This document shows positions 35,281-46,709 of a DNA stretch of 64,000 nt, piece by piece (the stretch's first letter is position 1; each line of letters opens with the position of its first letter). The translations under genes and the position numbers were made by a program. This DNA comes from Cryptomeria japonica. Lineage: Eukaryota > Streptophyta > Pinopsida > Cupressales > Cupressaceae. The notes under the pieces were generated by a model that saw nothing but the letters and a program-made list of their open reading frames with translations, searched no databases and had not been told where the DNA came from. The stretch lies in the NCBI RefSeq assembly GCF_030272615.1, contig NC_081410.1:222445415-222509414 (forward strand). Direction: 5' to 3'.

Positions 35281-37826
35281 CAATTTTTAAATTTGTTTTT
35301 TCTTTTTTTTCTTTTTTTTTTTTGCTTATTAATTATTAATTAGTTTTTAGGTAAGTTAAAAAAATTGGGTTTAGTTTGTTTTATTTTATACAATCAAAAA
35401 AATGCTTATTAATATAAATATATTATAAGCAATATTTTATATTAAAATTTGAGTGGAGATGTACATTCTAACAAGTAATGATTTTCTATTTTAAATGTTA
35501 AAAAAAAAGGGGATAAATAGATATGTTAAAATATAAGTTAATATAGGTAACATCTAATTAGTATATATACATTGATGACCTATATTGATTTTTCTTTTTG
35601 AAATATAATGTGGAAATGATTTTCATTATCTTTACAAATGATGAAATGTGCACTTAGGCTTTAATTCTTTTAAGTGGGGAAATGTTGAGACTCTCGGTTA
35701 GGTGCTAATGAGTAAATCGAATGGTGGTGTTAGTCCCTAATTTGTTTTTATGTATGCAATAGAAGCTTAATTTAGCTCGGAAATGGTTTTCCCATTTCTT
35801 TATTTACTCTTAATTTATTTTGTTCCTTTATAGTAAAAGGGTAATTTTGTGTAGTTAGAGAAGGGGCTAGATTATTTTTGTAAAACCAACTTGTCATTTG
35901 TGTGTATCTAAGGATTAAATAATCTGTTCAATTTTTTTTGAGTCAACTTCAGAAAATGTAGTATTTAACTGTTAACGCTTGAGCATGGTTTATTATTTTG
36001 GTAATCTGATGCGTCTGTTATAATAGCAAGACCTTGATAGGTATGTGGGTCCCTGTCATCTGATTGCTTTTGTCTGACCAACGTCGGTCAAGTCTCCATT
36101 TAGGGTACCACCAGCTAAGAAATCCTTGTTCTTTTTGCTTTGATGTAGTTGGTAAGATCCGCTTCAAAAGGGATCATTATGTAATTAACGTCCGAGGTGG
36201 CTGTTGTATATTGGTTGTATTCGCCTAAGTGGCAAGGATGTACAAGACTTATAAATTATGTATTCTAACAATATTAATGCCTAAGGGGTCTTGCAGTTGA
36301 GCAGACCCGGAGATGTAGCCCTTTAGGGGTGAACTCCGAGATCATATCTGTGTTATGCGGTGTTTTAGTTCCTTTGTTTTAAGCTTTAAATTATCATGTA
36401 TGGTTGTTATCTTGTATAAGTGTATGAAGGAAAATTAACGAATTTAAATCAAATGCATAAAATCAGACATCTTGAGGAATGTAGTAAATCAGATTCATAA
36501 GACATTGTAAATTATGATTATGGCAAAGTATTTAAAATATGGTAATTAAAGTTGTAATAATGGAAAGAATCTTGCTAGGTTACATCGTTGGATTAACTTG
36601 TTAATAAGCATGTAAATTGATCAAATGAGAATGGGAAAACAAAGATAGAATTAACGTTATAATTCCTAAGTTGGATTCTAAAGGATAAACATCATATAGG
36701 TATTTACTCTTATCTTCTTAAATGAATAACGCCATGTTAATTATGTATCACTACATTGGACGAATTTGTTTAGTTATTTCACGTTTTAATCTTAACAATA
36801 ATCCTTACCGAAATTAACTTGATAATTGGGTGGACTCAACTATTTATCCATAATTGTAATCCTTAATAAAAGAATCCCTTATAATTACTAAAATGGAACT
36901 AAAATGGGAAGTATGGGTATAGTTGATTTTATCCCAACCTTAGTAAATGTATCTCTACATGTTAACCTTATTTGATTAAAAAGGAGTAACATGCAATAAG
37001 ATAATTATTCTTTAATCCTAATGAAAGAACGTCACTATGTACTCATGTTTTAATCATGTAATGGTGAATATCATCTTGCTAACTATATTTTAATTTAAAG
37101 GATGCTCTCGTGTGTCCTAATGCATATCCACCTTAATGAAATTAGTCCATTTATTGCATTATCAAAACTTCAAATGAATTCTATGGCTACTCACATTTTA
37201 CCTTTCATAAAAGAACTACAACTCATTAGTTGGCTATGCATGAAATCAAAGGAAGGGACCTCACTCTATTAATTGTAGTTAATCCTTAATGAATGAATCT
37301 CGTCTGATTAACCATACTTTTAATATTAAAGGATGATATCGATTGTGAATGGATACCCTAAACCCAATGAATGAACCTCATTATATTAAACGCTTGGAAC
37401 CTATTTGGAGGCCTTTAAATGAAATTATGAATTTAAGTGCATTGAATAAATAGCCTCTCAATGGCCTCCTAGCCACCAAAGTAAATGAATGCGTCCTAAA
37501 ATCCTAAGATGTCAAACCATTGAACACATATATAATCAAGATCTATGCATTATCTCGTAATTAAGATATCTGGTTTAATGGATCTAATGACGCAAGTTGA
37601 GTTAGGTGTAAGGTTATGTAATCGCGTTAGGAAACTCCTTAGGATCGTTTTAGCCTTCCGCTGTGTTATCTAGTTAGAGATAACTTTGAGATAACTTCAA
37701 ACTATCTTTATGTTGTAACTTTTCATTAACGCTCCTAATTATAATTTAAAAAAAAAAAATTTACACTCTATTTGAGTGTTTTTAACTTAAACCCTTAGGG
37801 GTTTCCTGGCGGGGCATTACACATTG

Positions 37827-38562
37827 TACTTATTCAACACTCATGTATGCACTATTTGTCTACTCTCTATATCTCTCTTATTTTATTGGTGTTCTCGAGA
37901 ACTCTTTTATAGAATAACTTGGGACTTGTAAGGTTTATAATAAAAAATCTAGCCTAAAAAGAACACTTAAGGTAGAATAAAAAACTAAATTAGAAAGAAA
38001 ATTGAAACAAAAAATGTCGTCTTCTAAAATAAAGACAACATCTTCTCTTAGAATTTAGAATCCCATTCATATAAAAGAACAAAAACATGCTCATAAAAAT
38101 AGAAGAGATTTATACCCAATTACTTGATAAGGAAAACATAAACAAATAAAAACAATTACTCTATTATATTTGTAGAGTGCATATTGCTAAAGAAGAAGAA
38201 CTACCAATCAACAATTATAGAAAGACCAACACTCTACCTTTGTGAGGAAGGTACATTCTCCATCAAATCCAAATTCTCTCTTAGTATCTCAAACTACCCT
38301 TTTGTTAGACTAGGCTTTGTTAAAATATGTGTAGCCTATAATATAAGGGGATATACTTGAAAACCATTCATCCCTCATAAAATATGTATAGGGAAACGTT
38401 ATTCAATATTTTTATGCTTGTATCAATATATATTATTAGCACAATACACTTGATTATCAACTTCATTATATCTAATTGGTGACTTCTACTATCAACTTGT
38501 AAAGCTAGATATCTTCACAACTAGAAAAAGTAGTTGATACTATAGGCCCTATACAACGTTTA
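37827..38562. other. Intergenic DNA, no gene seen
   Basis: AT-rich sequence with no coding signal or clear repeat structure. Confidence 0.35.
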
Positions 38563-40660
38563 TTAGACTCTTGGGGTTAGCTCATTCAATCTTATTTGTT
38601 ACTTTAGGTAGTTCATGTTGTGGGTTCCACTCTTAATTTTCTTATGGTGTGGAAGAGGATCCATTCCACATCGCTTGAGAGATTATAAGGAAAATTTACC
38701 TTGTAAAGAATTAAACTCTAGATTGATGACTAAACTAATGATATTAGATTTTCACAGTCCACAATTTAATCATTATTGTTTTTAGGTTAGATCGTGTGTG
38801 AGTTTTCGTATCAATTTTTCAAATCACACTCCATGATCCATCATTAGAATAATAGAAAGCTAAAACTCTTGATCCCTCCCATTTAGAAAACAAAAATTCC
38901 CTAATCATATCATGGAGAGGTTTATCCTGTAAAGAATTAAGCTCTAGATCATTGATGAAACTCTCGATTCCTCTCATGTGTGATGAAGATTGGTTTCACA
39001 TTGCTCAAGAAATTATAAGGAAGGTTTACCCTATAAAAAAATTATTAGACCCTTGGGGTTGGCTCACTCGGTCTCGGTTGTTACTTTAGATAACCCAAGT
39101 TGTAGGTTCAACTCCTATTTTACTCCTAGTGTGGATGAGGGTTCGTTGCACATTGCTCAAAAAATTACAAGGAAGACTTATCCTGTAAAGAGTGATTCTC
39201 CAAACTGTTGACTAAACTCTCATTTCCTTATGTGGATGAGGGTCTATTGCACATCGCTCGAGTAATTAGAAGGAAGGTTTACCCTTCAAAAATGTATCAA
39301 ACCTTTAGGATTATCTCACTCAATCTCAATTGTTACTTTAGGTACCCCAACTTGTGGGTTCAACTCCTCATTTACTCACAGTATGGATGAGGGTTGGTTG
39401 CACATTGCTTGAAAAATTATAAGGAAGGTTTGTCTTGTAAAGAATTAGGCCCCATATCATTGATGAAACTCTCGATTCCTCTCATGTGGATGAAGGCCTA
39501 TTGCACATTGCTCAAGAAATTATAAGCAAGGTTTACCCTGTAAAAAACTTATCAGACCTTTAGGATCAGCTCACTCGATCTCGGTTGTTACTTTAGGTAC
39601 CCCAAGTTGTAGGTTCAACTCTCTTTTAGTTACAATACGAGTGAAGGTTTGTTGCACATCACTCTCAATTCCTCTCGCAAAAAAAACAAACAAGAAACTC
39701 CCTAATCATATCATATAATTCACCAAAAAGCACCAAGCTAAATTCAAGAAAGAGGAAGGGAAAACATTGGACCCTTGCAGTTGGCTCACTAAATATTGGT
39801 TGTTACTTTAGATAGTCCAAGATATGGGTTCAACTCCTAATTGACTCACAATATAAATGAAGGTTTGTTGCATATCACTCTCAATTCCTCTCGAAAAAAA
39901 ATACAAAAACTCCCTAATCATACCATAAATGAAGGTTTATTTTGTAAAACATTAAGCTCTAAATTGTTGATGAAACTCTCGATTCCTCTCATGTGGACAA
40001 ATGTTTGTTGCACATTGCTTGAGAAATTATAACCAAGGTTCACCCTATAGAAGCATTACCAATTCCTTGGGGTTAGCTCACTTAGTCTTGGTTGTTACTT
40101 CAACTCTTGATTTACTCCAGTTGTGGATGAGGGTCCGTTGCAAATTGCTCGAAAAATTATAAGAAAGGTTTATCCTATAACAATATAAGCTCCAAATGTT
40201 AACGACACTCTCGATTCCTCTCATATGGATGAAGGTCTATTGCACATCGCTTGAGAAATTATAAGAAAGGTTCACACTATAAAAGATTTATCAAACCCTT
40301 GGGGTTGACTCACTCGATCTTGGTTGTTGTTTTAGGTAGTCCAAATTGTGAGTTCAACTCCTAATTGACTCACAATACAAATGAATGTTTGTTGCACATC
40401 ACTCTCAATTCATCTCCAAAAAAAACAAAAACTCCCTAATCATATCATATCATTCACCAAAAGCAGTGAGCTAAATTCAAGAAAGAGGAAGCATGAGACC
40501 CTTGTAGTTGGCTCATTCGATCTTGGTTGTTAGTATAGGTAATCCAAAATACGAGTTTAACTCCTAATTGACACACAATATAAATGAAATTTTGTTACAC
40601 ATCGCTCTCAACCACACAAACTCCCTAATCATACCATATCCTTCAAAATTCAAGAAAGAT
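38563..40660 (+). repeat. Array of about eight tRNA-like (SINE-head) units
   Basis: Eight segments carry an A-box-like TGGCTCACTCGG (consensus TRGYnnAnnnGG) and, about 33 bases on, a B-box-like GGTTCAACTCC (consensus GGTTCGAnTCC). The A-box-like cores are near 38577, 39060, 39310, 39567, 39782, 40073, 40306 and 40509. Each head is followed by a tail with TTGCACATTGCTCGAGAAAT and AAGGTTTACCCTGTAAA. Spacing is about 200-290 bp after the first. Unit 6 has an internal deletion that removes most of the B box. The best-kept pair is 39060-39071 and 39105-39115. This fits a tRNA-derived SINE that has been tandemly amplified; active transcription is not shown. Confidence 0.65.
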
Positions 40661-40960
40661 GGTTGAGTGAAACTGTTCATCCACCCCTCTACTAGGACTA
40701 ACCTACCTACCCTAGGCCACAAGAAAACTCCCCCAAAAGTGTTACAACTCCCCACCATGCTTCTTGGAAAAACGGCAAAACCCAAACCAAAAAGTCAGTC
40801 TGCTTGGTTTGGCAGATGATATGAGAACGTGTGCCCTCCTTCCATAGGGAGGTGTACCTGTGTGCTGTACTGTACAGTGCAGTGCAGTGCAGAGCCCCTA
40901 GTAAAGTAAGGAGCAAAGCAAACAATAATCAATTATTATTATCCTCATCATTATTATTCT
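40661..40960. other. Transition sequence with CAGTG/GTACA repeats
   Basis: A near-palindromic CTGTACTGTACAG followed by TGCAGTGCAGTGCAG lies at 40868-40894. No gene seen. Confidence 0.4.
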
Positions 40961-42060
40961 AGTACTCGGGTGGGGAATTTCAACGGGCCGAATCAGAATC
41001 GGCGACAAGTAAAAGCATTTTCCCGTTGCCCGATACGTGACGGCGATATAGCATGAGTTGGAAATATCACCGACTCGCCACGGAAAGTTGTGGAGATTCC
41101 AACTTGTCCCTACACTACACTATTTTCTGTCTCCTGTCAGATTCCTTATCCCTTCACACTAAAGACAACGACCAACAACGCTACACTACCTAAGTTCAAG
41201 TACGAATAACCCCACCCCAATTTCCCGTCTTCTTACGTAAATTTCGCATCCCCTCCATGAGAAAACGAAACTCGTCACCGCTCTTGACAGAAACCGCTTT
41301 CCCTCTGCCCCGCTGTCTTTAACTCCACGACAGAAATCCCCTTTCCCTTTCCTAAAAGCGGTAAGTCGGAAAGCGGTTTCGGGTTTAGGGTTCCCGCGAG
41401 TGGAATCTCTGTCACCACGTAACGTCAAATACTCTTCTTCTCATACGCATTCGTAGTGGATATAATAAATATAATATTTTATATTTTATTTATTGTTGTT
41501 TAAAATAATTGCAGAATCTTGGGAGAATATTCGGCGCAGAGACTTTATGCGCTTTAAAATCGTCGCGATAAGCCGGCCGAGAGAATACTTAGGTGGCAGT
41601 GCCGGGAATATTCCCGGGAATTAATATTTTAAAAATTTTCACGTGCCTTTTATACGGGGGAATCTAAGATGGCCGCGGCGTCCATGTCGAATTAACGTCT
41701 TGTGACGTGGTGAAGATTCTCCGAAAGCTGTGGTGGGCCCCGCCGGGATTTTTTTCACGTCGCTAATTTTCAAAAGCAACGTCTGGCTCTTCGAGTCGCC
41801 GGGAGTCGCCGGAATTTGGGTCCGATAGTAATTATAATAATAATTATATCTTATCCGTATTATCATTACTGCCAACTGCCAAGTGGGGAATTACTTTACT
41901 TTATCACTTCCACTCACTCTTCTCTAACTGCTCCGCCAAATTAATTATTATATTATATTTTTTATATTGTCTCCGATATTCCACACCGGCAAATCGTTTG
42001 ACCTTGACCGTGTTTTAGAGGTTATCGAAAAATCGATGCCGGGATTTTTCGCGGCGACAA
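40961..42060. promoter_or_regulatory. CpG-rich island, promoter-like, no gene assigned
   Basis: The stretch keeps many CpG sites while its surroundings have lost nearly all of them, as expected for DNA that escaped germline methylation. It holds G-box/ACGT cores: CACGTG near 41640, TGACGTGG near 41702 and CACGTC near 41756. On the plus strand TTTTATACG (41648-41656) lies just before AAGATGGCCGCGG at 41669, a start codon in ideal context, but that frame stops after eight codons. This may be the promoter or first exon of a gene I cannot see, an ncRNA start, or a dead gene. Confidence 0.4.
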
Positions 42061-42590
42061 AAATTAATAATTGGTTGGAATTTAGTGTTTTTGAATTTTT
42101 TGGGGGAGATATTATTATTATTATTTTAATGATTCACAGGCATCTCCTAGTACTTTCTTGGAAATAATTAAAAAATTAAAAAATTTGGGGTCGTTTACGT
42201 ACATAAGTATTTATGTTGAGGGGACATTTTTTTCATAGCTATTATCCAAAAATGTGTCGTTTTGGGATAAAGCAGGAATTTGGTACAAGTGATCGTAGTC
42301 TTCGAGGCTGCATGTTAGGTAAATTCTAAGTTAGGTTTAAACAAGAGTATCATTTACAACTCTGGCAATGTTCTAGTTGCTTCCATGCGACCCACAAGGA
42401 AAATTTAATATTCCATAAGGTTTACTTAGATGTGTGAGGGATTAAATCACTATTTATTTATATATTATGTAAATTTTTATTTAATTTGTGTTTATAGATG
42501 GTTGCGTTTTTTATAGTCTATGGATAATTGTATACAAATTTTTGAATTATTATGATTTGATCGATATCTTGGATCATTGATTTTTCTTAT
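42061..42590. other. AT-rich intergenic DNA, no gene seen
   Basis: No coding signal. It contains the first copy of the TAGATGTGTGAGGGATTAAAT block that recurs near 43435 and, weaker, near 44550. Confidence 0.35.
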
Positions 42591-42737
42591 GGACCACTTG
42601 GTATGATCCAAAATGTTAATCAAATCAGGAGACAAAGTTGGACCACTTAGTGTGATTCAAAAGGTTGATCAAATCAATAGACAAAGTTGGACCACTTAGC
42701 GTGATCTAAAATGTTGATCAAATCAAGAGACATAGTT
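42591..42737. repeat. Three tandem 49-bp units
   Basis: Units start at 42591, 42640 and 42689, each GGACCACTTRGYGTGAT then TTGATCAAATCA and GACAAAGTT. About 90% alike. Confidence 0.9.
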
Positions 42738-44429
42738 TAATTGAGAAGTTTGTATACGATTAGTTTGTGTTTATTTAGATAAAATGATTACTTTAATTAT
42801 ATATCAATAAATAATAATTTTTTTTGTATTATTGTTTATTTATTCACATACATTCTCAATCTCATCTATCTATATATACTCTTTTTCAATTATTATGTTT
42901 GGCATTGCATCCATCTCCATACAATTAATTAATATAGTTATATACAATAATTAATTTTTTAAAATAAAATATGATTTATATTCTTCCGTCGTTATTTATT
43001 TATTTGCATACATTCTCGTATCTTGTATCTCATATATTTATATATACTCTTTTCCAATTATTATGTTTGTTGTTGTATCCATCTCCATCTTGATTTAATC
43101 AATTTTTTTTTTTCGTCTTGGCCAATTTGGTGGACATGAGATTATTCTCACACATGGATATAGATGTGTGAGTGATTAATGCGCCTATTTTGATAAAATA
43201 GTTTAATATAATTAATATCAATATTTTTTTTTGTAAAATATGATTTATTTTCTTGTGTCATTATTTATTTTACATACATTCATATCTCATATATCTATAA
43301 TGTTTGGTGTTTTATCCATATTCATACAACTTTTTTCCATCTTAATTTTATTAATCTTTTGTCTTTGACAAATCTCATAAGCGTGAAATCATTCTAACAC
43401 CCATGGACATGATCTCTAACATTCTACTAGGTTTTAGATGTGTGAGGGGATTAAATTAAATAGTTTGTTTATATATTATGCCAATTTTTTTTATTTAGTT
43501 TGTATTTATTTCGATATAATGATTAATGTAAATAATGACCAGAGGCATTCTACAATGACAAGATGGGGTGTAGTGTAATAGTGTGAGTGTGTTAATGTTA
43601 ACAAAAGTTATTGCCTTTTAGCTTTAATTTGACAACCATTTACATGTCAAAATATTAATATTAATTATAAACATAATATTTACAAAATAAACGCCACATA
43701 ATATATATATATATATAATTATTATTAGACACTAAGGATAATATAGTTAAAAAAATATATTTTTATAAATTTTTATTTTTAAATATTTTTAAAATAATGT
43801 TATGAAGTTTAGAATTTATATGTAAAAAATAAATGTAACTAATCAAATTTTACAAATAATAATAATAAAAAATTGTATTAGAGTAAAAATAAATAATATA
43901 GATACAATAAAATTTGAATGTCTTTTTATGTAGTAAATATAATTTAAAGTAAAATAGAATAATTTTAAGGTAAATAAAATAGTTCCAATCGACATCTCTG
44001 CATTTCTATCACTCAACATTTCTTTAATAGACGTATTTAAGATATCCATACTAGTTATGTATCAATAAATAATATATTTTTTTATAAAATATGATTTATT
44101 TTTTGTATTATTATTTATTTATTCACAAACATTCTTAGATCTCATATGTCTATATATACTCTTTTTCAATTATTATGTTGGGCATGGTATCCTTCTTTAT
44201 ACAATTAATTAATGTAACTATATATCAATAAATAATATATTTATTATTTTATTAAATATAATTTTTTTGTCTCATTATTTATTTATTTGCATACATTCAT
44301 TATCTATATATACTCTTTTTCAATTATTATGTGTGTTTGTTGTATCCATCTTCATACAATTATTATTATCTTGATTTAATCAATGTTTTGTCTCGGGTCA
44401 ATGTCTACATGTCAAAGTATTCTAACACT
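42738..44429. repeat. Long-period degenerate satellite
   Basis: A block with TTTATTTATTYGCATACATTC, CTATATATACTCTTTTTCAA and TTATGTTTG recurs near 42838, 43003, 43263, 44107 and 44275. The first two and last two are spaced alike (about 165 bp), so a larger 1.27-kb unit was itself duplicated. No coding sequence. Confidence 0.7.
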
Positions 44430-44550
44430 CATGGATTTGATCATGAATATTCTTATGTTCATGGATTTGTTCATGAATATTCCCACATTCATGGATTTTG
44501 ATAATGAATATTCTCACACTCATGGATCTGATCATGAATATTCCATAAGG
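44430..44550. repeat. Four tandem 30-bp units
   Basis: Units at 44430, 44460, 44490 and 44521 each begin CATGGAT and contain GATCATGAATATTC or a one- to two-base variant. Confidence 0.92.
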
Positions 44551-44584
44551 GTTTAGATTTATGAAGGATTAAATCAAATAAATT

Positions 44585-45675
44585 TTTTGATCGACAATAA
44601 TGTATTTTCAATTTTATTAATAGAAATATAGAGTTTACAATGATTACATTGATTATCCAAAAAGAGACTGCTCACTGCATCAAAAAACCAATACCAATAT
44701 CCCAACTACAAAAACACCTCAAAAAGCCACAGTACCTCAAAACATTGCATAAAAGAAATATATCCCATTACAAAAAATAAGCCTACCACCCACAAAGATC
44801 CAACCTACAACCCTGTACATCTATACATACACCAGGGACCATAAGAAAAAAAAACTCCCATATATTTGTTGTACAAAATTTCAAGCACCATGAACAAAAC
44901 TATACCAAACAAAATATACAACCCAGAGACAAGAAGGAAGAATAACCGTAGTCAATTACTCCGCAGTCGAAATTCCCACGTCAAACGCCTATTGTTTCAC
45001 CTTCACCACCCTTCCACACCTTGGCCCCCATTTTCCTTTCCCTCAAACATTTCCATCTGTAACCATCATTACTCCACCAGCCATGGCCTCTCGTTGCTTG
45101 AGGTAGGATTTCAAAGAATCCCACTCAATGAGGGCCTTTGTCGTCTTTCATCATGGCTACACTCTATGGGTTAGCAAATAAACATAATCAATTCATAAAC
45201 CTTTGCTTCATGGGGTCTTCAATCCCTTCACTCACATCAAAACCCACCCCTGGAACCACCCACTCCAAAATGGAGTCCAATCCAACCAACCACTCATCAT
45301 CTAGAATTGAGTGAACAACCCATTTGATATTCTTCATTGTGTCCCCCAGTTCCAAACCCCATGCAACCACCAATGTGACAATGTCCATATTGGACAGATA
45401 CCGATGCTTTGCCCTCAATAAGACCTCACCCAACAATGTTTCCATCAACTCCACAAACTCTTCATCACCAAATTTGAAGAGCCCCTTCAGACGATCCACC
45501 AGAGCCAGGCCAAAAAAACATCACCTGAGGACAAGAAGTAATCAGAGGGAAGCTAGCCTCCATATTCTCTGCCTCAAGAAAACAAAGCAACAATTAGTGA
45601 AGAAAAACACAACACATCCCCTTTTAGCACCACCTTCGATCTGCCTTTTTGGCAAAAAGGCAACAAATTGAGAGG
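44585..45675 (-). mobile_element. 3' end of a LINE, 5' part missing
   Basis: The minus strand ends with a T/G-rich 3' UTR, a TTTTTGGATAATCAATG block, AATAAAATTG and an A-rich end near 44585, as in plant L1-type LINEs. A 103-codon frame (45499-45188) lies before it. The piece starts at the border of the outer LTR at about 45675, where a TGCCTTTTTGGCAAAAAGGCA hairpin sits. Confidence 0.45.
45188..45499 (-). pseudogene. Unrecognised 103-aa frame in the LINE tail
   Basis: The frame contains ELMETLLGEVLLRAKHRYL and NIKWVVHSILDDEWLVGL; it is helix-rich and acidic, with protein-like composition. No known domain recognised. Its position just before a LINE 3' UTR parallels the extra ORF of the LINE at 51.9-52.9 kb, but the two do not look alike. 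It may also be a chance-kept host sequence. Confidence 0.3.
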
Positions 45676-46009
45676 GGGGGTTGATCAGTTTGCTCACAAA
45701 CTTTATTCAACTCAAACACAATTTCAAATTTGATAATTAACAGTGAAAGCATAAATCAACACCACATCAATAACAAACATAACACCAAGACTTTTGACAT
45801 GAAAAACCCGGTTAAGGGAAAAACCATGGTGGGAACCTACCCACAATGAGATAATAACTTGTTAGAAGTATATGAAATAATATAATGGGGAATGCACATG
45901 CATTCAGGCACACTGCCTAGAACTCACTACTCAAAACACATAACAAGAAGGGATACAACCCTTGGGAAGACTCACTATCTTACAAAAACATTAAGATTAC
46001 ATCTGGAAG
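45676..46009 (-). repeat. Outer copia-type LTR, R-U5 part
   Basis: The minus strand has TGGTTTTTCCC, an AACCGGG block and CAACCCCCCCTCTCA in the same order as the solo LTR at 388-1187, and a GTGAGTTCTAGGCAGT block that matches it too. The other part continues at 50886 after the inserted copia element. The exact outer ends are not fixed. Confidence 0.65.
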
Positions 46010-46014
46010 ATCAT

Positions 46015-46459
46015 TGTGAGATTTTGCCAAGATCAAGAGCTCAATGAAAAGTACAATAGAGACAAAATATAGGACAAGAATAAACTATATTCTCATCAAT
46101 AGAAAATGATCAATAAAATCAATTACATACAATGTAGATGAGCCTGCTTATATAGGCAAGGCTTATGGATATGTGAGCACACAAACGTGACATGTGGCTC
46201 AATAAGAAACAAGGGTAGGTAGGAAATAGGTGTGGGTAGGTAGGAGAAATAATATAATAGTCCACATGAGGTGGATCACCCACTGAATGTGGAGTGTAAC
46301 AACAAGATCAACACCATAAAAGGTGGAAATTCTCCTACACACACTATCCCAATGTGGCACAAACACCCAAGTGTCTCATACCCAAACTACTATGAAATGC
46401 ATTTCCTAAGTAAACTTAAGTGTAATAATATCCAAGATGAATAATTATTTACACCAACA
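46015..46459 (-). repeat. 3' LTR of the young copia element
   Basis: On the minus strand it runs from TGTTGGTGTAAATAATTATT to GCAAAATCTCACA, 445 bp. It lacks a 4-base GTAA present in the 5' copy. Confidence 0.95.
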
Positions 46460-46471
46460 CCCCCCTTAAGT
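46460..46471 (-). other. Polypurine tract of the young copia element
   Basis: The minus strand reads ACTTAAGGGGGG directly before the TGTTGG start of the 3' LTR. Confidence 0.9.
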
Positions 46472-46709
46472 GCAACTTAGGGGAATGCACTTAAGTCTAC
46501 AATGCAACTAAGCAATGCAAGATGGGTCCCGACTACAAGGCCATGTTAGGTACCCATGAACAAATGCAAATGCATGGAAACCAATGCAATGAAATCTCTC
46601 ACAAAGTGGGGAAAGAGAGAAAAACCCAATGGGAAAAAACCCTCCCCCAAAAGAGAGATGAAAAACTAGATACAAAGAACTCTCATAGAAGTATGTGAAG
46701 GACAAAACC

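Larger units (their letters stand above)
33264..37821. mobile_element. 4.56-kb non-coding LTR-type element (very long solo LTR or LARD)
   Basis: It begins TGTAATGCCC and ends GGGGCATTACA, giving 10-bp inverted ends with TG..CA termini, and is flanked by a perfect 5-bp duplication CATTG at 33259-33263 and 37822-37826. These are the marks of integrase-mediated insertion. I see no gag or pol motif and no pair of internal direct LTRs. It could be a single very long LTR left by recombination (as known for giant-LTR gypsy elements) or a large retrotransposon derivative. It contains a TA microsatellite, an 8-bp hairpin and a GC-rich tandem repeat island, listed separately. Confidence 0.75.

Noticed and set aside
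34943-35283. Several overlapping 70-88-codon frames on both strands
   Set aside because: They lie in a GC-rich tandem repeat, where stops are rare in all frames; the peptides just repeat the 61-bp unit.
35660-35690. A polypurine tract and LTR start (AAGTGGGGAAATGTTGAGAC)
   Set aside because: It looks like a PPT-LTR junction, but no matching LTR occurs elsewhere in the 33264-37821 element, whose ends are TGTAATGCCC; left unassigned.
39060-39116. A functional tRNA gene
   Set aside because: A- and B-box-like motifs are present, but there is no acceptor-stem pairing or anticodon arm that I can fold; read as a tRNA-derived SINE head.
41669-41695. ATG in ideal plant context (AAGATGGCC) as a new gene
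   Set aside because: The frame stops after eight codons and no downstream exon could be found; kept only as part of the CpG island finding.
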